A DNA stretch of 64,000 nt, taken from the NCBI RefSeq assembly GCF_900128925.1, contig NZ_FQUJ01000015.1, positions 33,530 through 97,529 on the forward strand, written 5' to 3'. Below, in pieces: positions 1 to 10,391 of the stretch. The translations under genes were made by a program, and so were the position numbers. The first letter of the stretch is position 1, and each line of letters opens with the position of its first letter. This DNA comes from Modicisalibacter ilicicola DSM 19980 (GTDB taxonomy: Bacteria > Pseudomonadota > Gammaproteobacteria > Pseudomonadales > Halomonadaceae). A model generated the notes under the pieces. The model did not search any database. It was not told the origin of the DNA and saw only the letters and a list, made by a program, of their open reading frames with translations.

Positions 1-2876
<2,876 letters not shown>

Positions 2877-3058
2877 TACCACCTCGTGAGCAGCGCAAAA
2901 GCTCGATTATACGCTCTGGCCCGAAGGGGCGGCAAAACGATGTCATGCTTTTCCTGATGGTTGTGGTGCCGCTAGAATAGCCCGTTCATAGCCAGGCAAT
3001 GCCCTCGACGTGTTCCCTTGCCCGGCGAACCGCTTTCCATCCAGTATGCGACTCGCTC

Positions 3059-4444
3059 ATGACCACCCGTTTGCTTTCCACCGAGCGCCGCGCCATTGCC
3101 GGTCTGGCAGGTCTATACGCCACACGCATGCTCGGCCTGTTCATGGTCCTGCCGGTGCTGGCCTTGCATGCCGACGATCTGGTAGGTGCCACGCCCCTGC
3201 TGATCGGCCTGGCACTCGGCGTCTATGGCCTGACCCAGGCGATGCTGCAGATCCCCTTCGGCCTGCTGTCCGATCGTATCGGACGCAAGGCGGTCATTGC
3301 CGGCGGCCTGGGGCTGTTCGCCCTGGGGAGTGTCGTCGCCGCCGAAGCCAGCACCATCGGGGGCGTCATCCTGGGACGCTGCCTGCAAGGGAGCGGTGCG
3401 GTGGCCGGCGCCATCATGGCACTGCTTGCGGATCAGACCCGGGAGGAGATCCGCACCGCGGCGATGGCCACCATCGGTCTGTCGATCGGCATCGCGTTTG
3501 CCGTGGCCATGGTGCTGGGACCATTGATTGCCGCCTCGTTCGGTCTCGATGGTGTCTTCTGGTTTACCGCGGGGATGGCCCTGTTGAGCCTGCTGGTCCT
3601 GTGGCGGCTGGTGCCGGCCGCACCGCGCCGGGCTCGGCATCGCGACGTGGGGCTGGATCGCGGCCAGTTGCGTGACACCCTCACCCGCGGCGACCTGCTG
3701 CGCCTGGATTTCTCGATATTCGCCTTGCACCTGATCCTCATGGCGGCCTTCGTGGCGGTTCCCTTCCGGCTGCTCGACACCGGCATCGAGGCCGCTCAAC
3801 ATGGCTGGGTCTATCTGGGAGTGATGGTTCTGGCCTTCGTCGGCATGGTGCCTCTGGTGATCGTCGCCGAAAAACGCCGGCGCATGCGCGCCACCTTCAT
3901 CGGCGCCGTGGCCAGCATGGCGGTGGTGCTGGGACTGCTGGGCGAATGGGGGCAGCAGCGCTGGGTGCTGATCGGCCTGCTGTGGGTCTTCTTCGTGGCA
4001 TTCAACCTGCTCGAGGCGACACTGCCCTCGATGATCAGCAAGTTGGCGCCAGCCGGTGCCAAGGGCACGGCCATGGGGGTGTATTCCACCAGCCAGTTTC
4101 TGGGTGCCTTTCTCGGTGGCGTGCTGGGTGGCGCCCTGGCTCAGGGCTTCGGCTACGATGCGGTGTTCCTCGGTTGCGCCGTGCTGGCCTTGCTATGGCT
4201 GGCGGTCATCTGGAAGATGCCGGCACCCCGTCACCTGTCCAGCGAGGTCGTGGCATTGGATGCGTCGCATCATGGCGATGCACTGGATACGCTGATGGCA
4301 CGGTTTGCCGATGTGGCGGGGGTCGAGGACGTGCTGGTGGTACCCGAAGAGCGCGTCGCCTACCTCAAGGTGGATCGCCAGCGCCTCGATGCGGAGGCGC
4401 TGGCCCGGGTAGTCGGCACCCGACGCGATCATGAGGGCGCCTGA
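3059..4444 (+). CDS. MFS transporter, YajR-like with C-terminal ferredoxin-fold domain
   Basis: Predicted 12-helix major facilitator permease of the inner membrane, 461 residues from ATG 3059. An in-frame start 60 bases earlier would add a tail unlike the family. The MFS motif A region (GLLSDRIGRKAVIAGG) follows helix 2. The last 70 residues (LMARFADVAGVEDVLVV...) are soluble and resemble the YAM domain of E. coli YajR, whose substrate is unknown. It is divergent from uvrA, with 182 bases between. In related bacteria uvrA, this type of MFS gene and ssb are often neighbours, but ssb is not here. Assignment to the YajR group is by domain layout and sequence feel. Confidence 0.85.
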   Translation: MTTRLLSTERRAIAGLAGLYATRMLGLFMVLPVLALHADDLVGATPLLIGLALGVYGLTQAMLQIPFGLLSDRIGRKAVIAGGLGLFALGSVVAAEASTIGGVILGRCLQGSGAVAGAIMALLADQTREEIRTAAMATIGLSIGIAFAVAMVLGPLIAASFGLDGVFWFTAGMALLSLLVLWRLVPAAPRRARHRDVGLDRGQLRDTLTRGDLLRLDFSIFALHLILMAAFVAVPFRLLDTGIEAAQHGWVYLGVMVLAFVGMVPLVIVAEKRRRMRATFIGAVASMAVVLGLLGEWGQQRWVLIGLLWVFFVAFNLLEATLPSMISKLAPAGAKGTAMGVYSTSQFLGAFLGGVLGGALAQGFGYDAVFLGCAVLALLWLAVIWKMPAPRHLSSEVVALDASHHGDALDTLMARFADVAGVEDVLVVPEERVAYLKVDRQRLDAEALARVVGTRRDHEGA

Positions 4445-4456
4445 CCGAAGGTGTCA

Positions 4457-4864
4457 TCACTGACCCTGATTACCTGAACCCATGCCTTTGCCTTTGCCTT
4501 GGCCCATGCCCTGGCCCTGCTGCATTCCCTTGCCTTGGCCCATGCCCTGGCCCTGCTGCATGCCCTTGCCTTGGCCCATGCCTCGCGCGGGCGGTTCATC
4601 GGGCAGCGTGATGCCCTGCTCCTGCGCACGCGCCTGCATCCGCTCGTGATGCTCGGCACGCATGCGCGCGCGCTCTTCGGCGCTCTGCGCACTGCGCATC
4701 TGGTTACGGTACGCCTGACGTTCCTGGTCGGTCATGAGTTGGCTGCCGTAGATGGGCTGCTGGTCGGCGGACTGGGCCGTTGCCGGAGTGGCCAGCGGTA
4801 GCAGGGCGCCAAAGGAGAGGGCGGCCGCCAGGGTGACGGTGGTTAGAACAAGCTGTTTCTTCAT
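4457..4864 (-). CDS. small secreted Met/Gln/Gly-rich protein
   Basis: A 135-residue exported protein of unknown role. ATG 4864 is chosen because an AGGAGGG ribosome site lies just upstream; an earlier in-frame start would spoil the signal peptide (MKKQLVLTTVTLAAALSFGA ... ATAQ). The mature part begins with a charged, helical stretch (TDQERQAYRNQMRSAQSAEE) reminiscent of CpxP/Spy-type periplasmic proteins. It ends in a low-complexity tail built on a 12-residue repeat GMGQGKGMQQGQ. Methionine-rich periplasmic tails often bind copper, but that is only a suggestion here. It converges with the MFS gene, leaving 12 bases between stops. Confidence 0.7.
   Translation of the reverse strand: MKKQLVLTTVTLAAALSFGALLPLATPATAQSADQQPIYGSQLMTDQERQAYRNQMRSAQSAEERARMRAEHHERMQARAQEQGITLPDEPPARGMGQGKGMQQGQGMGQGKGMQQGQGMGQGKGKGMGSGNQGQ
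4496..4581. repeat. 36-bp tandem repeat, about 2.4 copies
   Basis: In-frame tandem repeat encoding the 12-residue unit GMGQGKGMQQGQ in the tail of the small secreted protein. Adjacent units differ by one base (gcattccc versus gcatgccc). Copy-number change here would lengthen or shorten the tail without a frameshift. Confidence 0.8.
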
Positions 4865-5122
4865 CACACTTCCCTCCTGGATCGATCGAATCATTCAAAT
4901 ATGCACTAACGATAGAACGATAGTCGGGGGGCGTGGGTGCCGCCTTGACCAGGGTCAACATGCCTGCGGGCGGCCCATGCGATGGTGTTTTGGGGACGGG
5001 TGTTTAAGGCTGGTTTCATGTCCGAGGGATAACCTTTGCCCAGTACCGCTTGTGAAGTCGCTTCGAAGCGGGCCTGACCCCGCCATGGGCGGGACGTCGA
5101 GAATGACACGGTGAGGTGGATT
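4865..5122. other. divergent intergenic region with palindromes
   Basis: Lies between the minus-strand secreted-protein gene and the plus-strand cytochrome b561 operon. It contains a perfect 12-bp palindrome (CGCTTCGAAGCG, 5059-5070) and a 6-bp stem hairpin (CCCGCC-atg-GGCGGG, 5079-5093) just before the cytochrome gene. These may be regulator sites or part of a leader. No gene is apparent. Confidence 0.4.
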
Positions 5123-5701
5123 ATGAAACGCAATGACACGATTCGGGTGTGGGACCCGCTGGTACGCATATTCCACTGGTCGCTCGTGGCGGTCTTCTTC
5201 ACGGCCTATCTGACCGAAGGCGAGCCCGAGTGGCTGCATACCTGGGCGGGTTACATCGCCCTGATGCTGCTGGGTGTGCGAATCCTGTGGGGTTTCATCG
5301 GCACCCGGCATGCCCGTTTCTCCGATTTCGTCTACGCGCCGTCCACGACGCTGCGCTACCTGGTCGATGAACTGGTGGGTCGAGCGCGCCGCTATCTGGG
5401 ACACAACCCCGCGGGCGGACTCATGGCGCTGGCCCTGATCCTTCTGGTGGTGGCCACCGGCCTCAGCGGCATGGTCCTGTACGCCGCCGACGAGGGAGCC
5501 GGCCCGCTGGCGGGGCTGATTCCCGTTACCGAAGCCTGGGAAGAGGGGGCCGAGGAGGTGCATGAAGTGCTCGCCAACCTGACCCTGGGGATGATCGGGC
5601 TACATGTCGTCGGCGTCATCTTCAGCAGCCTGCGCCATCGCGAGAATCTGGTCGCCTCCATGCTTCACGGCTTCAAGCGGCTTGGCGATGAGCGGCATTG
5701 A
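5123..5701 (+). CDS. cytochrome b561 family membrane protein
   Basis: Di-haem b-type cytochrome of about 192 residues that would pass electrons within the inner membrane. ATG 5123 is preferred over GTG 5111 because GAGGTGG sits before it. Four hydrophobic segments are visible; the first follows the typical RVWDPLVRIFHWSLV start, with the histidine expected to bind haem, and further candidate ligand histidines lie in LHTWAGY, EVHEVLAN and GLHVVGV. It heads an operon with a PepSY gene and a two-component system; its last 14 bases overlap the PepSY start. The partner and electron donor are not evident. Confidence 0.85.
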   Translation: MKRNDTIRVWDPLVRIFHWSLVAVFFTAYLTEGEPEWLHTWAGYIALMLLGVRILWGFIGTRHARFSDFVYAPSTTLRYLVDELVGRARRYLGHNPAGGLMALALILLVVATGLSGMVLYAADEGAGPLAGLIPVTEAWEEGAEEVHEVLANLTLGMIGLHVVGVIFSSLRHRENLVASMLHGFKRLGDERH

Positions 5702-6005
5702 TCCCAGGTCGTTCGTTTTCCCCTTCCTGCTGGGGGCCATGGCCTGGGGAGGCCCCGCCACCGCCCAGCGCATCGATCAGGATGAGGCACTGAGGCTGCG
5801 CCAGAGCGACAAGATCCTGCCCTTGGAGTACATCCTGCAGCAGGCGCTTCAGGCGCAGCCGGGACGCGTGATCGAGATCGAGCTGGAACGGGCCGATGGT
5901 CGCCCCATCTACGAACTGGAGGTGCTCGATACCCAGGGGCGCATCTGGGAACTGTACCTGGACGCAACGACCGGCAGTCTACTCGAGCACGAACGGGAGG
6001 ACTAG
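5688..6005 (+). CDS. PepSY-domain periplasmic protein
   Basis: 105-residue protein with an N-terminal signal-like hydrophobic stretch (FVFPFLLGAMAWGG...ATAQ) followed by one PepSY domain (pattern GRVIEIELERADGRPIYELE...LYLDATTG). PepSY modules are thought to bind or inhibit proteases and often accompany two-component systems. ATG 5688 overlaps the end of the cytochrome gene, and the response regulator starts one base after its stop, so the genes look translationally coupled. A second PepSY gene at 8033-8347 lies at the other end of the same cluster. Confidence 0.8.
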   Translation: MSGIDPRSFVFPFLLGAMAWGGPATAQRIDQDEALRLRQSDKILPLEYILQQALQAQPGRVIEIELERADGRPIYELEVLDTQGRIWELYLDATTGSLLEHERED

Positions 6006-6006
6006 G

Positions 6007-6690
6007 ATGCGCATTCTGGTGGTCGAGGACGATGCCGAGGTGGCGCGAGGGCTCCGGCGGGACTTGAATGCCGCCGGCTTCGCGGTGGATCTGGCCGACA
6101 ACGCCCTGGATGCAGGCCACCTCGGCAGCGAGGAGCCTTACGACCTAATCGTGCTCGATCTGGGGCTGCCGGATGGCTCGGGACTGGAGCTTCTGCGCCG
6201 CTGGCGCGATGCCGACAATCCGGTGCCGGTGCTGGTCCTGACCGCTCGGGACGCCTGGCATGAGCGCGTCGAGGGCTTCAGGGCCGGGGCCGACGACTAT
6301 GTCGGCAAGCCGTTTCATCCCGAGGAACTGATCGCCCGAGTCACTGCCTTGGTGCGTCGTGCGCAAGGGGTGCCGGGCGGGGTGCTGCGTCGTGGGGAGC
6401 TGACTCTCGACGAGGAGCGCCAGCGGCTGCACCTGGCGGACGACAGTGTGGTAGAGCTTACTGGCACCGAGTTTCGGCTGATGCGCTATTTCATGCTTCA
6501 CGCCGGGCAGATCCTCTCCAAGACCCGACTCGCCGAGCATATCTACGACTACGATCATGACCCGGACAGCAACGTGGTGGAGGTCTATATCAATCGCCTG
6601 CGCCACAAGCTGGGCAGCCGCTATATCCGTACCCGGCGCGGCCAGGGGTATCTCTTCGACGGTGCGGGGCGAGGCGACGACGAGCGATGA
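6007..6690 (+). CDS. OmpR/PhoP-type response regulator
   Basis: 227-residue DNA-binding response regulator. The receiver domain (residues 1-115) has the acidic pocket VVEDD, the phosphorylation site Asp51 (VLDLGLPDGSG) and Lys101 (VGKPF). The C-terminal winged helix (about 125-220) ends in the usual RTRRGQGYLF wing. ATG 6007 lies immediately after the PepSY stop; the 3' end overlaps the kinase start by 4 bases. Its place among cytochrome b561 and PepSY genes suggests it senses envelope or cation conditions, as QseB/PhoP-like systems do, but the signal cannot be read from sequence. Confidence 0.93.
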   Translation: MRILVVEDDAEVARGLRRDLNAAGFAVDLADNALDAGHLGSEEPYDLIVLDLGLPDGSGLELLRRWRDADNPVPVLVLTARDAWHERVEGFRAGADDYVGKPFHPEELIARVTALVRRAQGVPGGVLRRGELTLDEERQRLHLADDSVVELTGTEFRLMRYFMLHAGQILSKTRLAEHIYDYDHDPDSNVVEVYINRLRHKLGSRYIRTRRGQGYLFDGAGRGDDER

Positions 6691-8081
6691 CCGGCGCTCC
6701 ACGCCTGCGTGCCCGTCTCTCCTGGTTCCTGGCACTCTCCCTCGCCGCCGTGCTGGCCCTCGCCGGCATGGCATTGACGTTCGCCCTGGCGCAGGTGACC
6801 GAGACCTTCGTGGTAACCCGGATGGAGCACGATCGCGACACCCTGATCGCCTCGCTCTCGGCGCCCGATACTCTCGAACAGGCCCTGCCCCGGGTCTATC
6901 GGCAACCCTATTCCGGCCATTATTTCCAGGTCGAGCGTAACGATGGCGAGGTGATTCGTTCGCGCTCCCTGTGGGATACGCGTCTGGCGCTGCCGTCCCT
7001 GGAGGCCGGTGAGCAGTGGCGGAGCGAGCAGGCAGGGCCCCAGGGCCAGCCACTGCTGGTGCTGGCGAGTGGCGTGCGGGCCGGCGACGCTGTGACGATC
7101 GTGGGCGTGGCAGAAGACATGACGGAATTGCGCACGACCCTGGCGCGGGTCTATATCGCGCTTGCCGTTCTGGGCATCCTCACCCTGGGGGCGTTGCTAT
7201 GGCTCCAGCGGCGTATCCTGCAGGGCCTCTTCGCCCCCCTGATGCGCCTGCAGGTCGACACCGAACGGCTCATCCACGGCGAACTGGAGAAGCTGTCGAC
7301 GCAGGGGGTGCCCGAGGAGGTCGTGCCCCTGGTGGAGGCGATCGATCGTCTACTGGGAGTGCTCAGCCACCGCCTGAGCCGTTCGCGCCGGGCGCTGGGC
7401 GATCTCGCCCACAGCCTGAAGACACCTCTCACGGCGCTGGGCACCCTCGAGGGGGAGCCCGAGCTACGGGATTCCCCGTCGCTGGTCGGTCGCCATCGCG
7501 CTCAACTGGAACGGATTCAGCGTCTCGTCGATGCCCAGCTGCGACGTGCCCGGCTGGCGGGCGGGAGTGCGCCGGGCAGGGGGATGGCGCTGGCCCGGGG
7601 AGTCGACGATCTGCTCGACACTCTCGGCCGCATCTATCGGGACAAGCAGATCGTCGTGGAACGCGATGTGCCGACCGACATCCGGGTGGCCGGGGATCGC
7701 GAGGACGTGCTGGAACTGCTGGGCATAGTGCTGGACAACGCCTTCAAGTGGGCGACATCGCGGGTGGCGATCACCGTCGGCACCGGAGAGACGGTGCGTA
7801 TCCGCATCGAGGACGATGGCCCCGGGGTATCGCCGGCTCAGGCCGGACTTCTGACGCGGCGTGGCCTGCGGCTGGACGAATCCGCACCGGGCAGCGGGCT
7901 CGGGCTGGCCATCGTCTCCGATATCGTCGAGCAGTACGAAGGCCGCCTCGACATCGTCCCGAAAGGGCGTCTCGGCGGCCTCGCCGTGACCGTGTCGTTG
8001 CCCGCACACTCACGGACTATCCTCGACGAGGATCAGTCGTCGTCATCGTCCTCCCGGCGTTCGCCACGCTCGTCGAAGTAG
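6687..8081 (+). CDS. sensor histidine kinase
   Basis: 464-residue inner-membrane kinase partnered with the regulator just upstream (4-base ATGA overlap). One N-terminal membrane helix (about residues 12-35) and a second (about 153-173) flank a periplasmic domain of about 115 residues. The phospho-accepting His242 lies in GDLAHSLKTPL. The ATPase domain shows LDNAFKWA (N box), EDDGPGV (G1) and GSGLGLAIV (G2). The C-terminus is an unusual run of serines and arginines. Its coding sequence overlaps the 3' end of the convergent PepSY gene by 49 bases, so this tail is read opposite an Asp-rich tail. Confidence 0.93.
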   Translation: MTGAPRLRARLSWFLALSLAAVLALAGMALTFALAQVTETFVVTRMEHDRDTLIASLSAPDTLEQALPRVYRQPYSGHYFQVERNDGEVIRSRSLWDTRLALPSLEAGEQWRSEQAGPQGQPLLVLASGVRAGDAVTIVGVAEDMTELRTTLARVYIALAVLGILTLGALLWLQRRILQGLFAPLMRLQVDTERLIHGELEKLSTQGVPEEVVPLVEAIDRLLGVLSHRLSRSRRALGDLAHSLKTPLTALGTLEGEPELRDSPSLVGRHRAQLERIQRLVDAQLRRARLAGGSAPGRGMALARGVDDLLDTLGRIYRDKQIVVERDVPTDIRVAGDREDVLELLGIVLDNAFKWATSRVAITVGTGETVRIRIEDDGPGVSPAQAGLLTRRGLRLDESAPGSGLGLAIVSDIVEQYEGRLDIVPKGRLGGLAVTVSLPAHSRTILDEDQSSSSSSRRSPRSSK

Positions 8082-8347
8082 AGTTCGCGGGTGCGTCCCT
8101 CGTCGTCGACAAGCTTGACCTCGTAATAGCCGTCTTCGCGCTCGACCTCCACCACGCGGCCACCCTGCTCTCGTTCGACGCGCTGTACCAGGGTTGTCAT
8201 GTCGATGCCGGCATCGGCAGCCATCGATGACTGCTCGCTGCTCGATGCCTGGGGTGTGTCGTTCGCCGCGAACAGCCAGCCTGCGGAGAGCAGGGCGCCG
8301 GTGCCGACCACGGTAGTCATGAAGCCGATCAGTTTGCTGTGTGTCAT
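8033..8347 (-). CDS. PepSY-domain protein, convergent to the kinase
   Basis: 104-residue protein with an N-terminal membrane or signal segment (LIGFMTTVVGTGALLSAGWL), a linker, then a PepSY domain (LVQRVEREQGGRVVEVER ... YEVKLVDDEGRTRELYFDE) and a terminal poly-Asp tail. The ribosome site AGGAGGCTACCTC precedes ATG 8347. It is the second PepSY gene of the cluster and runs tail-to-tail into the kinase gene. A feedback inhibitor or target of the two-component system is plausible but unproven. Confidence 0.8.
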   Translation of the reverse strand: MTHSKLIGFMTTVVGTGALLSAGWLFAANDTPQASSSEQSSMAADAGIDMTTLVQRVEREQGGRVVEVEREDGYYEVKLVDDEGRTRELYFDERGERREDDDDD

Positions 8348-8802
8348 GAGGTAGCCTCCTTGGTTGGGTCCTCGATGAGCAGGCTACGCCCGAAAGTTAA
8401 AACGACCCTTAAATTCGCGGCGGGCGTCGATCGGAGCATTTGTGTATGATCTGGCAACCGTGAAAAACTGGCAGGTCGAATGCCGTTGAGCGGCGAGGAC
8501 GGCGGCGCATCGCTCATGGATGATGGGGTGCCCTGGTTTTCAAACTGATGATGGTAAAGAGAAAGGTGTCTACCTATGGCTAGGGGTGTGAACAAGGTCA
8601 TTTTTTATCACCCCCCTATGTCTATACCTTTTAATCTACGTCTGTATCTGTCGATGATTAAGATAAAATAGTATCCATGTTCATCTTTCAGATGCTTTCC
8701 GCAACCGATGTTTCCTAATTTGCATAAGTGCTCCAGCAACCCTACCTTCTCGAACTGACTAGCGTCGGCCACACTGGTGACCTCTGATCATTGGAGGACG
8801 CC
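8348..8802. other. gene-free stretch, AT-rich in part; island boundary
   Basis: No gene is supported here. 8560-8720 is markedly richer in A and T than the flanks, and the gene content changes from housekeeping to mobile fragments immediately to the right. The minus-strand promoter of the PepSY gene should lie in the first 100 bases. No tRNA or clear attachment repeat was found. Confidence 0.5.
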
Positions 8803-8988
8803 ATGAACGAACTGACCTCGACGCAGGCCTACTGGCTGAGCCATATGTTACATGCCTCGTCCCGGCAATTGGCGCTGAGCGAGTATGCCGCAGAGCAGCG
8901 ACTGGTGGCGTCACTGCTGGCCTGGGAGCAGCGTCTCGCAGTGCAAGGTGTGCCGCTACCGTCGCGTCAATGGCCGCGGCGCTTCGTC
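8803..8988 (+). pseudogene. IS66-family TnpA accessory protein, truncated
   Basis: Begins with a good ribosome site (GGAGG) and ATG 8803. About 62 residues match the pattern of IS66 TnpA proteins (YWLSHMLHASSRQLALSEYA ... LLAWEQRL ... RRFVA) and then break off into an unrelated antisense resolvase fragment. The rest of the IS66 element is absent. Confidence 0.6.
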
Positions 8989-9187
8989 GCCGACGTAGCC
9001 CTCACCACTAGGGTGTCGCCGTCACGCAGGGCGCGCAGGCAGGCCTGCAGCTCGGGGCGCTCTAGCTTGGTGCCGGTGACACGCTCCTCGAAGACCTGCT
9101 CACAGCCAGCCTCATCGAGGGCATCACATCACACTGCAGCTCGGGGTTCTGGTACTGTGTGCTGACGCGGGCATAGCCGATGATCAA
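8985..9187 (-). pseudogene. serine recombinase/resolvase N-terminal fragment, frameshifted
   Basis: Read on the minus strand from TTG 9187, the product begins LIIGYARVSTQYQNPELQCD, the hallmark N-terminus of Tn3-type resolvases with the catalytic serine in RVST. After this a frameshift near 9125 is needed to continue into DEAGCEQVFEERVTGTKLER and LRALRDGDTLVV. The sequence then joins the IS66 fragment, so the gene is truncated and dead. Its first codon overlaps the stop of the reading frame upstream (9184-9669), suggesting the two once formed an operon. Confidence 0.7.
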
Positions 9188-9669
9188 GTAAGGTCTTCTT
9201 GCTGTGTGTTGAGATAGTAGGTGGCTGCATGAAAATCACGGAGCACTTCCGCGGCTGCGGTCAGGTCGGCGATCGTGAAATCAGTCCAGCCAATCAACTT
9301 CGAAAGCTACTGGCTCCGTCTCACCACAACTACAGGCATGGCTGCGCCACGTAGATAGCGCATGAAGTCATCCTGAAACAATTCCGGGATGTCTCGAATC
9401 CGAACATAAGGCGTTCCTGTTGATGTATGGGGCACTTTGACGTTCGGCTCACCTTCTTCGCGTGGTGCTTGACGCAGCGTGAGTCGACCATCACCCAACG
9501 TCTTTTGCATTGCCCAGAGTTCATGCGCAATAGCGAGCATGGCACGAGAAGCATTAGGATCCACAGCTTCTAGCCGTAAGCCGCTCTCTTGCAACTAAGA
9601 GGCATGATCATTGAGATCATCAACTAGGATCTGGATGTCATGATCGGAGAAGACAACTATCAGATACTC
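9184..9669 (-). pseudogene. unknown reading frame interrupted by two amber codons
   Basis: One continuous minus-strand frame of about 160 codons is open from 9669 to the TGA at 9184 apart from two TAG codons at 9595-9597 and 9307-9309. The three pieces read VVFSDHDIQILVDDLNDHAS, then a 94-codon middle (ESGLRLEAVDPNASRAMLAI ... DIPELFQDDFMRYLRG), then KLIGWTDFTIADLTAAAEVL. No start codon is convincing at the 5' end, where the frame meets a toxin-antitoxin-like fragment. I do not recognise the family. Most likely a decaying gene; amber suppression is the unlikely alternative. A shorter protein from TTG 9594 is possible. Confidence 0.5.
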
Positions 9670-9691
9670 CTAAGTTATGTGCTATTGAACG

Positions 9692-9835
9692 TCATGAGAA
9701 TTCGCCGCATTCGATTTTTTCCAATACCTCGCGTATCGACTGCCACCCTCTAGAAGTGCCGAGCAGATCCACGGGCCGCGAGCCAGATAGCGCCGGCGCC
9801 TCGCAGCGAGCGATGTCGCACAGCCTCAGCATCGA
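9692..9835 (-). pseudogene. Xre/MbcA/ParS-type antitoxin C-terminal fragment
   Basis: About 48 codons ending at TGA 9692. The segment LSGSRPVDLLGTSRGWQS followed by VLEKIECGEFS follows the C-terminal pattern of the DUF2384 toxin-binding domain (…G.RPLDLL.T..G…L..IEYG.FS). The helix-turn-helix half is missing; the 5' side is fused to an IS3 orfA fragment. The family call rests on motif resemblance only. Confidence 0.45.
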
Positions 9836-9920
9836 GAACATCAGCGACGGGGCGGCCACGTTCTGTCATTTGCTTGATAGCTTCGACCTTAAATTTTTCG
9901 GTGTTCCGTTGACGGCTCAT
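9836..9920 (-). pseudogene. IS3-family OrfA N-terminal fragment
   Basis: From ATG 9920, with CAGGAGGTCCT before it, about 28 codons (MSRQRNTEKFKVEAIKQMTE ...) match the start of IS3-type OrfA helix-turn-helix proteins before running into the antitoxin fragment. The rest of the element is absent. Confidence 0.55.
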
Positions 9921-10059
9921 AGGACCTCCTGGGTGCCTTCAGTATAAGATCTGGAGGTGACTACGAAACTCGGGACGATTCAGTTTGGAGCCTCTCGGGA
10001 ATCCCGGTGCTGTTCAGAAGCTACAGACAGGAGTTCTTGATGGTAAGTAGCTCGTCCCG

Positions 10060-10290
10060 CTAGTTGACTTGGATCTTCGTTGCCGGAGGCAGGAGAGAAG
10101 CAGGGTCGCACCCTAGCACGCGGGCGATGCGGTACAGCTTGTCGACCGTGATATTGACCTCACCGCGCTCAATGCGGCCCATATAGCTGCGGTCGATATG
10201 GCTGGCCAGAGCCAGAGCATCCTGAGACAGCCCATAGGCCTTTCTCAGGGCCCGAATCCGTTTCCCTAGCGCTTTCGCCAACTGTTCCAT
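10060..10290 (-). CDS. XRE-family transcriptional regulator
   Basis: 76-residue single-domain helix-turn-helix protein (LRKAYGLSQDALALASHIDR, recognition region SYMGRIERGEVNITVDKLYR). The size resembles C proteins of restriction systems and small phage-type repressors. It is divergent from the unknown gene at 10392, and a near-perfect 20-bp palindrome lies in the 101 bases between them. It probably represses both genes. Confidence 0.85.
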   Translation of the reverse strand: MEQLAKALGKRIRALRKAYGLSQDALALASHIDRSYMGRIERGEVNITVDKLYRIARVLGCDPASLLPPATKIQVN

Positions 10291-10328
10291 AGCTGCCTCG
10301 ATTCCACTTGAGACAGCACTATCGTGTG

Positions 10329-10364
10329 TTTACGCATACGCGAACCACGGATTATAATCCGCGG
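10329..10364 (+). promoter_or_regulatory. promoter overlapped by a palindromic operator
   Basis: A plus-strand promoter TTTACG (10329-10334), 18 bp, TATAAT (10353-10358) precedes the gene at 10392. The -10 box lies inside a 14-bp perfect palindrome CGGATTATAATCCG (10348-10361), which extends to 20 bp with one mismatched pair (10345-10364). This placement suits repression by the divergent XRE protein. Confidence 0.6.
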
Positions 10365-10391
10365 AATTTCTCTTTTCTCCTCGGACTTCCT

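Noticed and set aside
2877..3058. Possible LexA box between uvrA and the MFS gene
   Set aside because: No CTGT-N8-ACAG match was found in the region.
4496..4581. CRISPR-like repeat
   Set aside because: Direct tandem repeat without spacers, inside a coding frame; no cas genes in the window.
7016..8230. 404-codon frame over the histidine kinase
   Set aside because: Different frame of the kinase gene with Arg/Gly/Pro-rich content; the kinase motifs are in the other frame.
9756..9947. 63-codon plus-strand frame
   Set aside because: Antisense to recognisable IS3 and antitoxin fragments.
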